Assembly: GCA_023666665.1 (NCBI GenBank)
Contig: JAMPBN010000001.1
Location: 767,284 to 831,283, forward strand
Reading direction: 5' to 3'
Length of the DNA stretch: 64,000 nt
Origin: Prevotella sp.
GTDB taxonomy: Bacteria; Bacteroidota; Bacteroidia; Bacteroidales; Muribaculaceae
The notes beneath the pieces were generated by a model, which did not search any database, was not told where the DNA came from, and was given only the letters and a program-made list of their open reading frames with translations. Position 1 is the stretch's first letter. Each line of letters opens with the position of its first letter. This document shows positions 16,176 to 27,387 of the stretch, piece by piece. Both the position numbers and the translations under genes were made by a program.

Positions 16176-16676
16176 TTAGCGTTTACGAGCCACGGCAACC
16201 GCACCGATTATGCAAGCGAGCAGCAACACTGAGATTGCCTCAAACGGCAGCATATAGCCGCCCTCGCCGCTAGAGAGCATAATCTGACCGAGGCGGTGCA
16301 TGTCAAGGAATTCCATTTCGGGCTTTGCGCCCATCAGGCAGCAGCAGCGGCTAATCAGAGCCCAGCCTGTTATGCCGGCCATGCATACTGCGGCAAAGAT
16401 GCCCCACCCTTTGCGGCGGCTTTCAAGTTTGGGAGCGTTGTGGCCTGGTTGGGTGGTCAGCAAGATGGCAAACACGAATAGTACCACGATGCCGCCCGCA
16501 TAGACTGCAATCTGCACGCCGCCAAGGAACTCATAGTCCATCATGAAGTAGATGATGGCGGCTCCGAGCAGGGTGAAGAGCAGGTAAGTTGCCGAGCGCA
16601 GGATTTTGCGCGTTGTTACCGTGAGTACGGAACAGATAATGATGGCCAAGGCCACGATGACATATAAAACTTCCAT
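16176..16676 (-). CDS. nuoJ: NADH-quinone oxidoreductase subunit J
   Basis: 166 residues, five transmembrane helices. YFMMDYEFLGGVQIAVYAGG is the conserved TM3 region with the pi-bulge, followed by IVVLFVFAILLT. Start at ATG 16676 (MEVLYVIVALAII); the longer open frame runs back into the nuoI tail and lacks family character. 10 bp after nuoI. Confidence 0.93.
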   Translation of the reverse strand: MEVLYVIVALAIIICSVLTVTTRKILRSATYLLFTLLGAAIIYFMMDYEFLGGVQIAVYAGGIVVLFVFAILLTTQPGHNAPKLESRRKGWGIFAAVCMAGITGWALISRCCCLMGAKPEMEFLDMHRLGQIMLSSGEGGYMLPFEAISVLLLACIIGAVAVARKR

Positions 16677-16686
16677 ATCTCTTTGG

Positions 16687-17229
16687 TTATTTGTTTTCAG
16701 GTTCTGCGGCGGGCTTTTCAGCTTCGGCTGCGGCCTGTGCTGCGGCTGCGGCAGCTTCGGCGGCAAGGTCGGGTTCGGGCAGATAGTTAAGTTTTTTCAG
16801 AAGAAATTCGCGGGTAAAGCCGGCTTGCTCAAAGTCATTGCTGAATTCAATGGCTCCGGTGGGGCAGTTGCTGACGCAGAGTTGGCAGAACGTGCATGAG
16901 CCGAGGTCATACATCCAGTTGACGAGTTGTTTTTTCTTCTTGCCGTCGGGCATATCCACCATCTTGCTTTCAATATTGATGGTGCCGTTCGGACATGAGC
17001 GCTGACACATTCCGCAGCTTATGCACTTATGGCGGCCATTAGCATCATATGTCAGGGTGAGCACGGCGCGGAATCGCGGAGCAGCCGGGCCGCCGTTGAC
17101 TGTGCGGTTGTCGGGATACTCTTCCGTCACCTTTTTGGTAAGAAACTCCTTGCCGGTGACTTCCAAACCCTGAATCAGGGTTGAGAGGCCGGACGCGAAG
17201 CCCTTGAAATAATCTTTTACACTACCCAT
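16687..17229 (-). CDS. nuoI: NADH-quinone oxidoreductase subunit I (two 4Fe-4S clusters)
   Basis: Peripheral-arm ferredoxin subunit carrying clusters N6a and N6b. 180 residues with two C-x2-C-x2-C-x3-C-P motifs, CISCGMCQRSCP (about 71-82) and CTFCQLCVSNCP (about 113-124). The C-terminal 25 residues are almost pure Ala/Glu/Pro (AAEAAAAAAQAAAEAEKPAA), a low-complexity tail not needed for the fold. It follows atpG by 28 bp: the point where the atp set ends and nuo genes resume. Confidence 0.95.
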   Translation of the reverse strand: MGSVKDYFKGFASGLSTLIQGLEVTGKEFLTKKVTEEYPDNRTVNGGPAAPRFRAVLTLTYDANGRHKCISCGMCQRSCPNGTINIESKMVDMPDGKKKKQLVNWMYDLGSCTFCQLCVSNCPTGAIEFSNDFEQAGFTREFLLKKLNYLPEPDLAAEAAAAAAQAAAEAEKPAAEPENK

Positions 17230-17257
17230 AGGTTATTGATTGGTATTTTTTTGTTTA

Positions 17258-18142
17258 TTATCTTACTTGTCCGCCGAGAATGTCGAGCAGTTCGGCGGTG
17301 ATTGATTGCTGTCGGAGTTTGTTGTATTCGAGGCGCAATTGCTCAAGGAGTTTGGTGGCATTGTCGTTGGCCGCCTGCATGGCCATCACACGAGCGGCTT
17401 GCTCGCTGGCGCGATTTTCGCAGAACACTTCCTGCATGGTGGAGAGGAGCATCAGCGGGAGTGCTGTCGAGAAGATTGACTGCGCGTCGGGCTCGAGAAT
17501 ATACATGCCGGGGGTTTGGGCGCTGGGCGTTGGGCCTTGGGTGTTGGGCTGCACCGGCAGAAGCTGCTCGGCGGCAAGGCGCTGGCGGCCGGCGCTGATA
17601 AAGTGCATATACACGATGTCAACCTTATCGGTGGCTCCCGAGGTGAAGCGGCACTCAATCTCGGTGGTGAAGCGCTTCACTGCATCGGCATCGCTCTTCG
17701 AGTCAACACCTTCGGGAGCGGGGCTGACCGCAATGCCATCGCCGGCGAGCTTGGATGCTGCGCGATACATTTTCTGGCCAATGGCTATCAACTCGATTTC
17801 GACGTCCCGGCCATAATGCTCGCGAAGAGAGTTGATGTGCTCGAGCAACTGCTTGAAAATATTCACGTTGTAGGCTCCGCAAAGGCCATCGTCGCTACCC
17901 CACACCAATATAGTGAGATGCTTGACCGCGCGTTCTTCGGTGAGCGGTGAACTGAACTCCACGTCGGCACTCAACAGGTTGCCGATGATGCTCTCCAGCT
18001 GCTGACGGTAAGGGAGCAACCGCTTTATTTCGCGGGTTGCCTTGCTCATCTTGGCCGACGAAATCATCTTCATCGCTCCGGTTATCTTTTCGGAGGATGA
18101 TACTGAGCCGATTCGCCCTTTTAGATCGCGGAGTGTTGCCAT
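17258..18142 (-). CDS. atpG: ATP synthase gamma chain, with a repeat-derived insert
   Basis: Central rotor stalk of F1. 294 residues: N-terminal coiled coil MATLRDLKGRIGSVSSSEKI and TGAMKMISSAKMSKA, Rossmann-like middle domain, C-terminal coiled coil ENRASEQAARVMAMQAANDN through RQQSITAELLDILGG. Between residues about 198 and 210 the protein reads PNTQGPTPSAQTPG, encoded by five tandem heptamers (17516-17550) of the same TTGGGCN type found in intergenic spacers. The insert lies in the middle domain before MYILEPDAQ, where a loop could be tolerated, and has no stop in any frame. Confidence 0.95.
   Translation of the reverse strand: MATLRDLKGRIGSVSSSEKITGAMKMISSAKMSKATREIKRLLPYRQQLESIIGNLLSADVEFSSPLTEERAVKHLTILVWGSDDGLCGAYNVNIFKQLLEHINSLREHYGRDVEIELIAIGQKMYRAASKLAGDGIAVSPAPEGVDSKSDADAVKRFTTEIECRFTSGATDKVDIVYMHFISAGRQRLAAEQLLPVQPNTQGPTPSAQTPGMYILEPDAQSIFSTALPLMLLSTMQEVFCENRASEQAARVMAMQAANDNATKLLEQLRLEYNKLRQQSITAELLDILGGQVR
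17516..17550. repeat. Heptamer array inside the atpG coding sequence
   Basis: Five exact-period units on the + strand: TTGGGCG, CTGGGCG, TTGGGCC, TTGGGTG, TTGGGCT. Same word family as 36650-36712, 27854-27882 and (opposite strand) 3723-3764, here translated as a Pro/Thr/Gln loop. Confidence 0.8.
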
Positions 18143-18145
18143 TGA

Positions 18146-19723
18146 TTATTTTCCGTACTGAGCAGCGGTTTCCTGAGCCACTTTTGTTAATGTCGCGGTT
18201 ACTTCGTCGGTGAGTTGTCCGGCCTTGATTACGTCGAGCACGTCCTGTTGATGGCTTGCGCGGAGAGTCATCAGCAGGCGCTGCTGGAACTCGGCCACTT
18301 TGTCCATCGGCACGTTTTCAAGCAGTCCCTTGGTGCCGCAGAATATCACGGCAACCTGTTCCTCAACAGGCCAGGGCTGATACTGCGGCTGAATGAGCAG
18401 ACGCTCGTTTTTGCGGCCCTTGTCAATAACGCGGGCGGTCACGGGATCCATGTCGCCGCCGAATTTCGTGAACGATTCGAGTTCGCGGAACTGCGCTTGG
18501 TCAATTTTCAGCGTACCGGCCACTTTTTTCATTGACTTGATTTGGGCGTTGCCACCCACACGGCTCACTGAGATACCGACGTTGATGGCCGGGCGGATAC
18601 CGCGGTTAAACAGCGCGGTTTCCAGAAATATCTGACCGTCGGTAATGGAGATTACGTTGGTCGGTATGTATGCCGACACGTCGCCGGCCTGAGTTTCGAT
18701 AATTGGGAGCGCGGTTAGTGAGCCGCCGCCCTTTACCATAGGTTTGAGGGCTTCGGGGAGGTCGTTCATCTTTGAGGCAACCTCCTGGTTGTCGATGATG
18801 CGGGCGGCGCGTTCGAGCAGACGGCTGTGGAGGTAGAAAATATCGCCGGGGTATGCTTCGCGGCCTGAGGGGCGCTTCAGAATCAGCGAAATTTCGCGGT
18901 AGCTCACAGCCTGCTTCGAGAGGTCATCGTAGACGATGAGGGCATCGCGGCCGGTGTCGCGAAAATATTCACCGATTGCTACTCCGGCAAAGGGCGAATA
19001 GTAACGCATTGCAGCAGAGTCGGAGGCCGATGCGGCAACTACTACGGTATAGTCCATTGCGCCGTTTTTGCGCAGGGTTTCAACCGTTGCAGCGATCGAC
19101 GATGCCTTTTGTCCGATAGCCACATAGATGCAATACACCGGTTTGCCGGCTTTGTAGTTATCGCGCTGGTTAATGATGGTGTCGATGGCGATGGCGGTTT
19201 TACCAATTTGGCGGTCGCCGATGATAAGCTCGCGCTGACCGCGACCTATGGGCACCATAGAGTCTACTGCCTTGATGCCTGTTTGAAGCGGAGTTTTAAC
19301 CGGCTGGCGGTATATAACGCCGGGGGCTTTGCGTTCCAGGGGCAAGCGAATCAGCTCGCCCTGAATGTCGCCGCGTCCGTCGATGGGTTCGCCAAGTACG
19401 TTGATGACGCGGCCAAGCAGACCCTCGCCCACGGGGATAGAGGCGATTTCGCCGGTGCGCTTAACTTTCATTCCCTCGGTAACGCGGTTAACGTTGTTGA
19501 GCAGAATTACGCCGACATTGCTCTCTTCAAGATTGAGAGCCACGCCTTTAACGCCGTTCTCAAATTCCACGAGTTCGTTGGCGCAGACGTTGTCAAGACC
19601 GTAGACGTGGGCAACGCCGTCGCCTACTTCGAGCACGGAGCCGGTCTCCTCAAACGTAACCTTGCGGTTAATGTTTTCGAGTTGTTGCTTGAGTATTTGT
19701 GATACTTCGCTTGGGTTTGTCAT
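18146..19723 (-). CDS. atpA: ATP synthase subunit alpha
   Basis: Non-catalytic nucleotide-binding subunit of F1, 525 residues. Walker [16 protein letters not shown] (about 171-185), Walker B region [12 protein letters not shown], and the alpha-family [19 protein letters not shown] (arginine finger in SVSRVGG). N-terminal helix that contacts the delta subunit present. 3 bp before atpG, 4 bp after atpH. Confidence 0.97.
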   Translation of the reverse strand: MTNPSEVSQILKQQLENINRKVTFEETGSVLEVGDGVAHVYGLDNVCANELVEFENGVKGVALNLEESNVGVILLNNVNRVTEGMKVKRTGEIASIPVGEGLLGRVINVLGEPIDGRGDIQGELIRLPLERKAPGVIYRQPVKTPLQTGIKAVDSMVPIGRGQRELIIGDRQIGKTAIAIDTIINQRDNYKAGKPVYCIYVAIGQKASSIAATVETLRKNGAMDYTVVVAASASDSAAMRYYSPFAGVAIGEYFRDTGRDALIVYDDLSKQAVSYREISLILKRPSGREAYPGDIFYLHSRLLERAARIIDNQEVASKMNDLPEALKPMVKGGGSLTALPIIETQAGDVSAYIPTNVISITDGQIFLETALFNRGIRPAINVGISVSRVGGNAQIKSMKKVAGTLKIDQAQFRELESFTKFGGDMDPVTARVIDKGRKNERLLIQPQYQPWPVEEQVAVIFCGTKGLLENVPMDKVAEFQQRLLMTLRASHQQDVLDVIKAGQLTDEVTATLTKVAQETAAQYGK

Positions 19724-19727
19724 CAGA

Positions 19728-20273
19728 TTAATGGCTTAATAGTTTAAGTCTTAGTTGTTTGAAGTCGGAGGCTATCGAGGCGTCGAGCAGTTCGTTGTCA
19801 ATGCTCACGCTGAAGCCGCCAATCAGCTCGGGGTTTACCGTCTCGGTAAATTCTGCGGTGCTTCCGGCCGGTAGATGGTTGTTAACCAGAGTTTGTATGC
19901 GTTTAAGTTCTGCGGGTTGCAGCTCCATGGCCGATGTGATGTCAACCTTGTAGATATGGTGTTCCTCACGATATATGGCGATGTAGGCCAGGGCGATTTC
20001 GCGCAGGAACTCCAAGCGGTGATTCCGGTCAAGCAGCTTCATCAGGTCGGCAACGTATGTTTTTGCATCCTCGCCGGCGGCAGCTTCTGCCAGCGCAAGC
20101 TTGTCGCTGAAAGCCACGTGGGGATTTGCCAGCACTTTCAGCATATCATTATGCGAGCCAAACGCTGCGTTCAGGTTGTTCATCGCGCCATACACTTCCT
20201 TGTCCTTACCATTTTCGGCGGCAAGGAGATAGAGAGCTTTGGCGTAACGGCGAGGTATGAGTCCCTGGTTCAT
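19728..20273 (-). CDS. atpH: ATP synthase subunit delta
   Basis: Peripheral-stalk subunit linking b to alpha, 181 residues. N-terminal helical bundle [20 protein letters not shown] typical of OSCP/delta; C-terminal domain ending [20 protein letters not shown], also typical. Start codon shares one base with the atpF stop. Confidence 0.93.
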   Translation of the reverse strand: MNQGLIPRRYAKALYLLAAENGKDKEVYGAMNNLNAAFGSHNDMLKVLANPHVAFSDKLALAEAAAGEDAKTYVADLMKLLDRNHRLEFLREIALAYIAIYREEHHIYKVDITSAMELQPAELKRIQTLVNNHLPAGSTAEFTETVNPELIGGFSVSIDNELLDASIASDFKQLRLKLLSH

Positions 20274-20770
20274 CAGTCGGCTTTTTCGATTTTGTCGAGA
20301 ATGTTATCAACGAGTTTTGCTTGCGCCTTGGCATCAGAGAGCTGCTGTCCAACCACTTGCTGCGCAATGTCGAGGGCTGCGGCGCTAACCTGTTCGCGGA
20401 AACTCTCTTTGGCTTCTTTCTGAGCCTGTTCGATTGCCACCTTGGCGGCATCAATCTCCTTTTTTGCTTCGCGGGCAGCTTCGGTGCGGGCTTCTTCAAT
20501 GATTTGCGACTTCATGCGGTCGGCTTCACGAAGAATGTCGGCTTGACGCAGACGGGCATCGGCCTCGAACTTTGCAGCCTGTTCCTTGGCGCTGTCGAGT
20601 TGCTCTTTGGCTTCTTTTGCATACAACACACCCTGGTCGATTAGCTCGGCACGGCTGTCTACTCCCTTCATAATCGCGGGCCACGCAAATTTCCACAGCA
20701 GCAGAAACAGCACGGCAAAAGCCACGAACATCCAGAATATCAGGCCGAAGTCAGGTGTGAACAGTTCCAT
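20273..20770 (-). CDS. atpF: ATP synthase subunit b
   Basis: Peripheral-stalk subunit, 165 residues: one N-terminal membrane helix FGLIFWMFVAFAVLFLLLWK followed by a long charged helix (about 35-160, rich in Ala, Glu, Lys, Arg) forming the coiled-coil stalk. Only one b gene is present, so the stalk is presumably a homodimer. Confidence 0.94.
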   Translation of the reverse strand: MELFTPDFGLIFWMFVAFAVLFLLLWKFAWPAIMKGVDSRAELIDQGVLYAKEAKEQLDSAKEQAAKFEADARLRQADILREADRMKSQIIEEARTEAAREAKKEIDAAKVAIEQAQKEAKESFREQVSAAALDIAQQVVGQQLSDAKAQAKLVDNILDKIEKAD

Positions 20771-20788
20771 CGAAGTTCTTTATGGCGA

Positions 20789-21034
20789 TTATACGAAGAG
20801 GCAGAGCAAGCAAACGATTACGGCGAAGAGGGCAACACCTTCAATAAGGGCGGCAATCACAATCATGTTGCTTCGGATGTCGCCGGCAGCTTCGGGCTGG
20901 CGGGCGATTGCTTCCATTGCTGAAGAACCGATTTTGCCGATGCCGATGCCGGCACCGATTGCGGCGATTGCTGCGCCAAAGCCGGCGCCGAGATACTTGA
21001 TTGCTACTTCAAGAAGAATGGCTAAGATAGTCAT
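20789..21034 (-). CDS. atpE: ATP synthase subunit c
   Basis: Proteolipid of the rotor ring, 81 residues, two transmembrane helices with the polar loop ARQPEA. The first helix has a GxGxGxG packing pattern (GAGIGIGKIG). The ion-binding Glu is in IAALIEGVALF. The residue after it is Gly rather than Ser/Thr, and the position of the Na+-ring Gln in helix 1 is Ile, so the sodium signature known from Ilyobacter is missing and H+ coupling is inferred. Confidence 0.95.
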   Translation of the reverse strand: MTILAILLEVAIKYLGAGFGAAIAAIGAGIGIGKIGSSAMEAIARQPEAAGDIRSNMIVIAALIEGVALFAVIVCLLCLFV

Positions 21035-21061
21035 AACTGTAAGTGTTAAAGTGTTATGTAG

Positions 21062-22132
21062 TTATTGTATAATTTCTTTCTCATGATGCCCTCGCTCTTG
21101 GGCGGCTGCAATGAATGTTGTTGAAAGCATTGTGAATACGAATGCCTGGATAAAGCTTACCAGCACGTCGAGCAGCAACATGAAGATGCTGAACAGCATG
21201 CTCACGGCGGCGCCAAGTCCGGCAGCGGCAGCGCCGAAGTCGGCCATGATGAAGATTATCAGCGTCAGCACGATGACAATCATATGTCCACCCATCATAT
21301 TGGCAAACAGACGAACCGTGAGCGATGCCGGCTTGGTCAGCACGCCAAACAGCTCGATAACCTGCATAATGGGTATTGGGCACTTGAGCCACAGGGGCAC
21401 ATCTGGCCAAAAGATTTCTTTCCAGTAATGCTTGCGGGCAAAGAGGTTGGTGCAGAAGAAAGTGATGAGCGAGAGAACCAGCGTTACGGCGATATTGCCG
21501 GTAAGGTTGGCACCGCCGGGAAATATCACCATCAGTCCCATCAGGTTCATAACGAAGATGAACATAAACACCGTGAGCAGATATGGCGCAAAGCGGCGGG
21601 CATCTTCGCCCAGGGTGGGTTTCACCACGCCCTTATAAACGAACTCTATCAGTTCTTCAATGGCACCGACGAACCCTCGCGGAGCTTTGAGGCCGTGTTT
21701 TTTGTGCCAGCGGGCTACGGAGATGCAGAGCAGCAACACCACGATGACAGCAATCCATAGCGCACACACGTTTTTGGTTATCGACATATCGAACGCAGGC
21801 TTGACCTCCTGTCCGTCGGGCAGTATCTGCACCACTTTGCCTTTGTTGTCGCCCTCAGCAGGCACCTGCCAGGTATAGTCGCCGTCGGTATAGACGGCGT
21901 GGTTGTTGATATGCGAGGAGCTGAAGCAGTGAAAGGAGCCGTCTTTTGCCCAAACCATTACCGGCAGGGGAATGCGGTGATGATGGTCAAAGGGCACTTC
22001 CCAACCGTAGCCATCGCCGAGGTGTTCAAAAATTATATCCTTGGGGCTGAAGTCTACGGCGCGGGCTGCCGGAGCCATAACCTGGGCCATGACTGCGACA
22101 ATAAGAATTACGAGTGCCTTGAGTTGCTTCAT
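21062..22132 (-). CDS. atpB: ATP synthase subunit a with an N-terminal exported extension
   Basis: Membrane stator that forms the proton half-channels. 356 residues, about 100 longer than the E. coli protein: a signal-like N-terminus (MKQLKALVILIVAVMAQVMA) and a hydrophilic domain to about residue 115 containing PFDHHHRIPLP precede the usual helices. The essential Arg lies in PASLTVRLFANMMGGH. Such extended AtpB proteins are usual in Bacteroidetes (from memory). 28 bp separate it from atpE, and the gap holds weak 8-nt repeats. Confidence 0.93.
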   Translation of the reverse strand: MKQLKALVILIVAVMAQVMAPAARAVDFSPKDIIFEHLGDGYGWEVPFDHHHRIPLPVMVWAKDGSFHCFSSSHINNHAVYTDGDYTWQVPAEGDNKGKVVQILPDGQEVKPAFDMSITKNVCALWIAVIVVLLLCISVARWHKKHGLKAPRGFVGAIEELIEFVYKGVVKPTLGEDARRFAPYLLTVFMFIFVMNLMGLMVIFPGGANLTGNIAVTLVLSLITFFCTNLFARKHYWKEIFWPDVPLWLKCPIPIMQVIELFGVLTKPASLTVRLFANMMGGHMIVIVLTLIIFIMADFGAAAAGLGAAVSMLFSIFMLLLDVLVSFIQAFVFTMLSTTFIAAAQERGHHEKEIIQ

Positions 22133-22145
22133 CTTGCTGATGGGG

Positions 22146-22379
22146 TTAATATATACATACTGACACTACGTCGTTGAGAACGTCGACCAAACCGCCGTCG
22201 GTGCTTACCGTGTGGCGTTCGCCGGAGGCCGTGTAGCTGATGTCGCCCTTGACCAGGGTGGAAATCAGCGCGGCGTGGCGGGGCAACACTTCAAAGGAGC
22301 CCAATGCGCCGGGGAGGGTGACGTTTTCAACCTCTCCCTCGAACACGATGTCGGCGGGTGATATTATTCTCAGTGTCAT
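22146..22379 (-). CDS. atpC: ATP synthase subunit epsilon, short form
   Basis: 77 residues from ATG 22379 (MTLRIISPADIVFEGEVENV). It contains the N-terminal beta-sandwich (LPGALGSFEVLPRHAALIST is the conserved core) but not the C-terminal helical hairpin that inhibits ATP hydrolysis in E. coli; short epsilon subunits are common in this phylum, so I do not treat it as broken. A TTG at 22394 would add five residues but lies in repeat sequence. Confidence 0.92.
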   Translation of the reverse strand: MTLRIISPADIVFEGEVENVTLPGALGSFEVLPRHAALISTLVKGDISYTASGERHTVSTDGGLVDVLNDVVSVCIY

Positions 22380-22384
22380 TTTTT

Positions 22385-23966
<1,582 letters not shown>

Positions 23967-23970
23967 TTAA

Positions 23971-25056
23971 TTAGAAGTGGAAGCCGGTGAGGATTACTAT
24001 TACCATCAACACGAGGTTAGCAATGCTCAGGGGCATCAGATATTTCCATTCGAAATTGAGGAGCTGGTCAATGCGCAGGCGGGGGAAGGTCCACTTGAAC
24101 TGAATCATCAGCAGGGTAACGATTACGGCCTTGGCAAGGAACCACAGCGGAGAGGGAATGTAGTCCATCACGTTGTTGAACGCTTCCCAGCCGTAGATGT
24201 GGAGCGGGGCCCAGCCGCCAAGGAAGAGCAGCGTGGCAACGCCGCCGATAATGAAGAGATTCAGATATTCGGCGAGGTAGAAGTAGCCGAAGTGGATGCC
24301 TGAGTATTCGGTGTGGTAACCGGCGGTAAGCTCCGATTCAGCCTCGGGGAGGTCAAATGGGCCGCGGTTGGTTTCGGCGGTGCCTGCAATCACGTAGATA
24401 ATGAACGCGATGATTGCGGGAACATGGCCGCGGAACAGATACCAGCCGTTGGCAGCCTGGTCGGCACACATCTCACTGACTCTCATGGTGCCTGCGAGGC
24501 AAACCATTGTGATTACACACAAGGAGATGGAGATTTCGTAGCTGACCATTTGCGCACCCGAGCGGAGAGCGCCGATGAGGGTGAACTTGTTGTTTGACGA
24601 CCAACCGGCGAGCAGGATGCCCAACACACCGATGGAGCTGGTGGCCAGCAGGAAAAAGATGCCGATATTGAAGTCGATGACTTGCAGTCCGTTGCCCCAG
24701 GGCAGCACGGCAAACGCCAGCATCGAGGCCATAATTACAAGGAACGGAGCGAGGCCGAAGAGGAATTTGTCGACGTGGTTGAGCTTGATAATCTCCTTGA
24801 GCAGCATTTTGAACATATCGGCAAATACCTGACAGAGGCCAAACGGGCCCACACGGTTCGGGCCGAGACGACACTGGATAAATGCGCAGACCTTGCGCTC
24901 GAAGTAGATGTAGAACAGAGCCAACACGGCGTATAGCACCAGGAGTCCCAGGCCGATGAGTACGCACTCAATCGTTACGGTGAGCCAGGGTGCCAAACCG
25001 CAGGTGACGCTCAAAAAATTATCTATCCAACCGGTTATAAACGATAAATCTTGCAT
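23971..25056 (-). CDS. nuoH: NADH-quinone oxidoreductase subunit H
   Basis: Membrane subunit at the quinone site joining the two arms of complex I. 361 residues, eight transmembrane helices. Conserved [19 protein letters not shown] (first cytoplasmic loop), [38 protein letters not shown] and [20 protein letters not shown] (third loop) are all present. Full length. Confidence 0.96.
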   Translation of the reverse strand: MQDLSFITGWIDNFLSVTCGLAPWLTVTIECVLIGLGLLVLYAVLALFYIYFERKVCAFIQCRLGPNRVGPFGLCQVFADMFKMLLKEIIKLNHVDKFLFGLAPFLVIMASMLAFAVLPWGNGLQVIDFNIGIFFLLATSSIGVLGILLAGWSSNNKFTLIGALRSGAQMVSYEISISLCVITMVCLAGTMRVSEMCADQAANGWYLFRGHVPAIIAFIIYVIAGTAETNRGPFDLPEAESELTAGYHTEYSGIHFGYFYLAEYLNLFIIGGVATLLFLGGWAPLHIYGWEAFNNVMDYIPSPLWFLAKAVIVTLLMIQFKWTFPRLRIDQLLNFEWKYLMPLSIANLVLMVIVILTGFHF

Positions 25057-25099
25057 AATGAAATGATTTTCGTGTGATGATGAATGGAGTCAGAGAGGC

Positions 25100-26722
25100 T
25101 TATCGGTCAATATCGGGAACAATGTAGTCCAAAGAGCCGCCGATTGTGATGAGATCGGCGATTTTTTGGCCTCGGGTAAGGTGGTCTACAGCACCTGCCA
25201 AAGTGAAGCAGGGCGAGTTGAAGTGCATACGCAGGGGGGATGTGCCGCCGTCGCTTTCAATGTAAACGCCAAATGCGCCCTTGCCGGTTTCAACTTGCTG
25301 GAACCAGTGTCCGGCGGGAAGCTTGATGATTTTGGGCACTTTGGCACAGATGTCACCCTCGGGAATTTGGTCAATGAGCTGGGCAATGATTTTGCAGCTC
25401 TCTTCCATCTCGGTAATGCGGGCTTTGAAGCGAGCCATCGAGTCGCCTTCGGTGCGAACAACGCTCTTGAAGTCAAGTTCGTTGTAGATGCAGTAGGGGT
25501 GAGCTTTGCGAATGTCGTAGTCCCAGCCTGCGGAGCGGGCGGTGGGGCCGGTGCAGTTGTAGCTCTTGGAGTCTTCGGGGGTAATGACGCCGACGCCGCT
25601 CATGCGGTTGTTGGCAATCACGTTGCCGGTGAATACCTTGTTATATTCCTTGATTGCCTTGGGCATGATTTCGAGCAGAGCCTTAACGTCTTTAACGAAG
25701 TCCTTGTCAAGATCTTGACGAACACCGCCGATGCAGTTGTAGTTGAACGTCATGCGTGCGCCGGTGGTCTTCTCGAGGATATTGAGAATGGTTTCGCGCT
25801 CGCGCAGGGCGTAGAAAAGCATCGTGGTGGCTCCAAGGTCCATGCAGTAGGTTCCCATTGCAAGGAGGTGGGAGTTTATGCGCATCAGCTCGTCCATAAT
25901 CACGCGGATTACCTGGGCGCGGCGGGGAACTTCAATGCCCATACCTTTTTCAATGCACATGCAGATGCAGTGGCTGTTGATGAGGGCCCCGAGGTAGTCC
26001 AGGCGGTCAACGAAGTGGATTGTCTGCGGATAGGTGAGTCCCTCGCAGAGTTTTTCGATGCCACGGTGAATGTAGCCGAGATAGAGGTCAATGTGGGTGA
26101 TGGTTTCGCCCTCAACTGCGGTGCGCAGGCGCAAAACGCCATGGGTTGCGGGGTGTTGCGGGCCAATGTTGACCACGAACTCGTCGGGGCGGAAAATCAC
26201 GTGTTCTTTCTTCACGATGTTGCCCTCGGCGTCTTCCTCGTAGCTCACGGTGGTGTCTTCAACCTCTTCGTGGTCGAGACGCACGGGGTTAATTTCGGGG
26301 TTGGTGTCGTAGTCCTTGCGGAATGGGTAGCCTACCCAGTCGTTGCGCAGGAAGAGGCGACGCATATCGGGGTTGCCGATGAATTTGATGCCGTAGAAGT
26401 CATAAACCTCGCGCTCGTAGATGCCGGCAACCTTATAGAGGTCGGTGATGGAGTGGAGGAAGGGGTTCTCACGGTCGGCGGTGGTTACCGTAATGCGGAT
26501 AATTTCGAGGTTTTGAGTGTTCTGAAGGTAATATACCACTCCGAGCAGTTCGCCCCAGTCCATGCCGATGAGAGCCACCAGGTTGTCAAAGCCCAAATCG
26601 TTGCGCAGCAGGGTTGCCAGCGCGTGCCAGTTGGCGTCGGGAACGGTGAGTTCAAGCGTTTCGCCTTCAGCAAAAGTCACTTCCGGAAACTGCTTGCTCA
26701 CTATCTCCTGAATGTTTGCCAT
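25100..26722 (-). CDS. nuoCD: NADH-quinone oxidoreductase subunit C/D fusion
   Basis: 540 residues. Residues 1 to about 145 are the NuoC part (DLYKVAGIYEREVYDFYGIK, FLRNDWVGYPFRKDY); a linker with DTTVSYEEDAEGNIVKKEH leads to NuoD from about 165 (NIGPQHPATHGVLRL, then GYIHRGIEKLCEGLTYPQ), the 49-kDa-like subunit lining the quinone pocket. The fused form is found in Bacteroidetes and enterobacteria. Its ATG is separated from nuoB by a hairpin plus heptamer array. Confidence 0.96.
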   Translation of the reverse strand: MANIQEIVSKQFPEVTFAEGETLELTVPDANWHALATLLRNDLGFDNLVALIGMDWGELLGVVYYLQNTQNLEIIRITVTTADRENPFLHSITDLYKVAGIYEREVYDFYGIKFIGNPDMRRLFLRNDWVGYPFRKDYDTNPEINPVRLDHEEVEDTTVSYEEDAEGNIVKKEHVIFRPDEFVVNIGPQHPATHGVLRLRTAVEGETITHIDLYLGYIHRGIEKLCEGLTYPQTIHFVDRLDYLGALINSHCICMCIEKGMGIEVPRRAQVIRVIMDELMRINSHLLAMGTYCMDLGATTMLFYALRERETILNILEKTTGARMTFNYNCIGGVRQDLDKDFVKDVKALLEIMPKAIKEYNKVFTGNVIANNRMSGVGVITPEDSKSYNCTGPTARSAGWDYDIRKAHPYCIYNELDFKSVVRTEGDSMARFKARITEMEESCKIIAQLIDQIPEGDICAKVPKIIKLPAGHWFQQVETGKGAFGVYIESDGGTSPLRMHFNSPCFTLAGAVDHLTRGQKIADLITIGGSLDYIVPDIDR

Positions 26723-26734
26723 ATCTTTTGATAT

Positions 26735-26791
26735 AAATTTTCGCTTGCGAAAATTTGGTTAAGGGTTAAGGGTTAATGGTTAGGGGTTTAG
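26735..26791. repeat. Palindrome plus GGTTAAG heptamer array, nuoB-nuoCD gap
   Basis: A perfect 10-bp inverted repeat with a 2-nt loop (26735-26744 / 26747-26756: AAATTTTCGC, TT, GCGAAAATTT) is followed by five units GGTTAAG, GGTTAAG, GGTTAAT, GGTTAGG, GGTTTAG. The nuoB stop (26788-26790) lies in the last unit. Same design, hairpin with GGTTAA words, as the thrS-infC spacer. Confidence 0.85.
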
Positions 26792-27387
26792 TCCGCAATG
26801 GGATGGTTTTTGAGAAACTCCTTTTGGCTTTCCTTGCGGTTTGCGCCGCCAAAGAATTTCGACACGGTGATTTTGCGCTGCAACTGCATAATAGCGTAAA
26901 TCATCGCTTCGGGGCGCGGAGGACAGCCGGGGCAGTAGACGTCGACCGGAATTATTTCACCGACGCCCTTGACCACGTGGTAGGAGTTCTTGAACGGACC
27001 GCCGGAAACCGCGCAGCCACCGCAGGCAATCACGTATTTGGGCTCGGCGAGCTGATCATAGAGTCGGCGCACTATCGGAGCCATGCGATGCACGATAGTA
27101 CCGGCCACCATCATGAAGTCGGCCTGACGTGGCGACGAGCGGGCAACTTCCCAGCCGAAGCGGGCAAAGTCATAGCGCGCAGCGCCCAGGGCAATAAACT
27201 CAATGCCGCAGCACGACGTTGCAAACGTCAGCGGCCACAGCGAGTTGGAGCGGCTCCAGTTCATCAGCTTGTCGGCAGTGCCAACAATGACGTTGGTACC
27301 ATTGGCGGCCAACTCGCGCTGAAGCTGCTCAATATATTCGTTGTCTTTCCATGCCTCGTAGGGCATTCCTTTGCGGGTTACTTCCAT
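26788..27387 (-). CDS. nuoB: NADH-quinone oxidoreductase subunit B
   Basis: Carries the N2 4Fe-4S cluster that reduces quinone. 199 residues. Cluster ligands: the tandem Cys of [12 protein letters not shown], Cys in [12 protein letters not shown] and Cys in [12 protein letters not shown]. Start chosen at ATG 27387 ([13 protein letters not shown]), overlapping the nuoA stop by 10 bp; the open frame extends 73 codons further upstream but only as antiphase of nuoA. Confidence 0.95.
   Translation of the reverse strand: MEVTRKGMPYEAWKDNEYIEQLQRELAANGTNVIVGTADKLMNWSRSNSLWPLTFATSCCGIEFIALGAARYDFARFGWEVARSSPRQADFMMVAGTIVHRMAPIVRRLYDQLAEPKYVIACGGCAVSGGPFKNSYHVVKGVGEIIPVDVYCPGCPPRPEAMIYAIMQLQRKITVSKFFGGANRKESQKEFLKNHPIAD

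Noticed and set aside
22146..22379. atpC as a truncated gene
   Set aside because: The conserved N-terminal domain is complete and short epsilon subunits are usual in this phylum.
25166..26731. A 521-codon open frame antisense to nuoCD
   Set aside because: It mirrors the highly conserved nuoCD frame, lacks motifs, and is explained by codon bias on the opposite strand.
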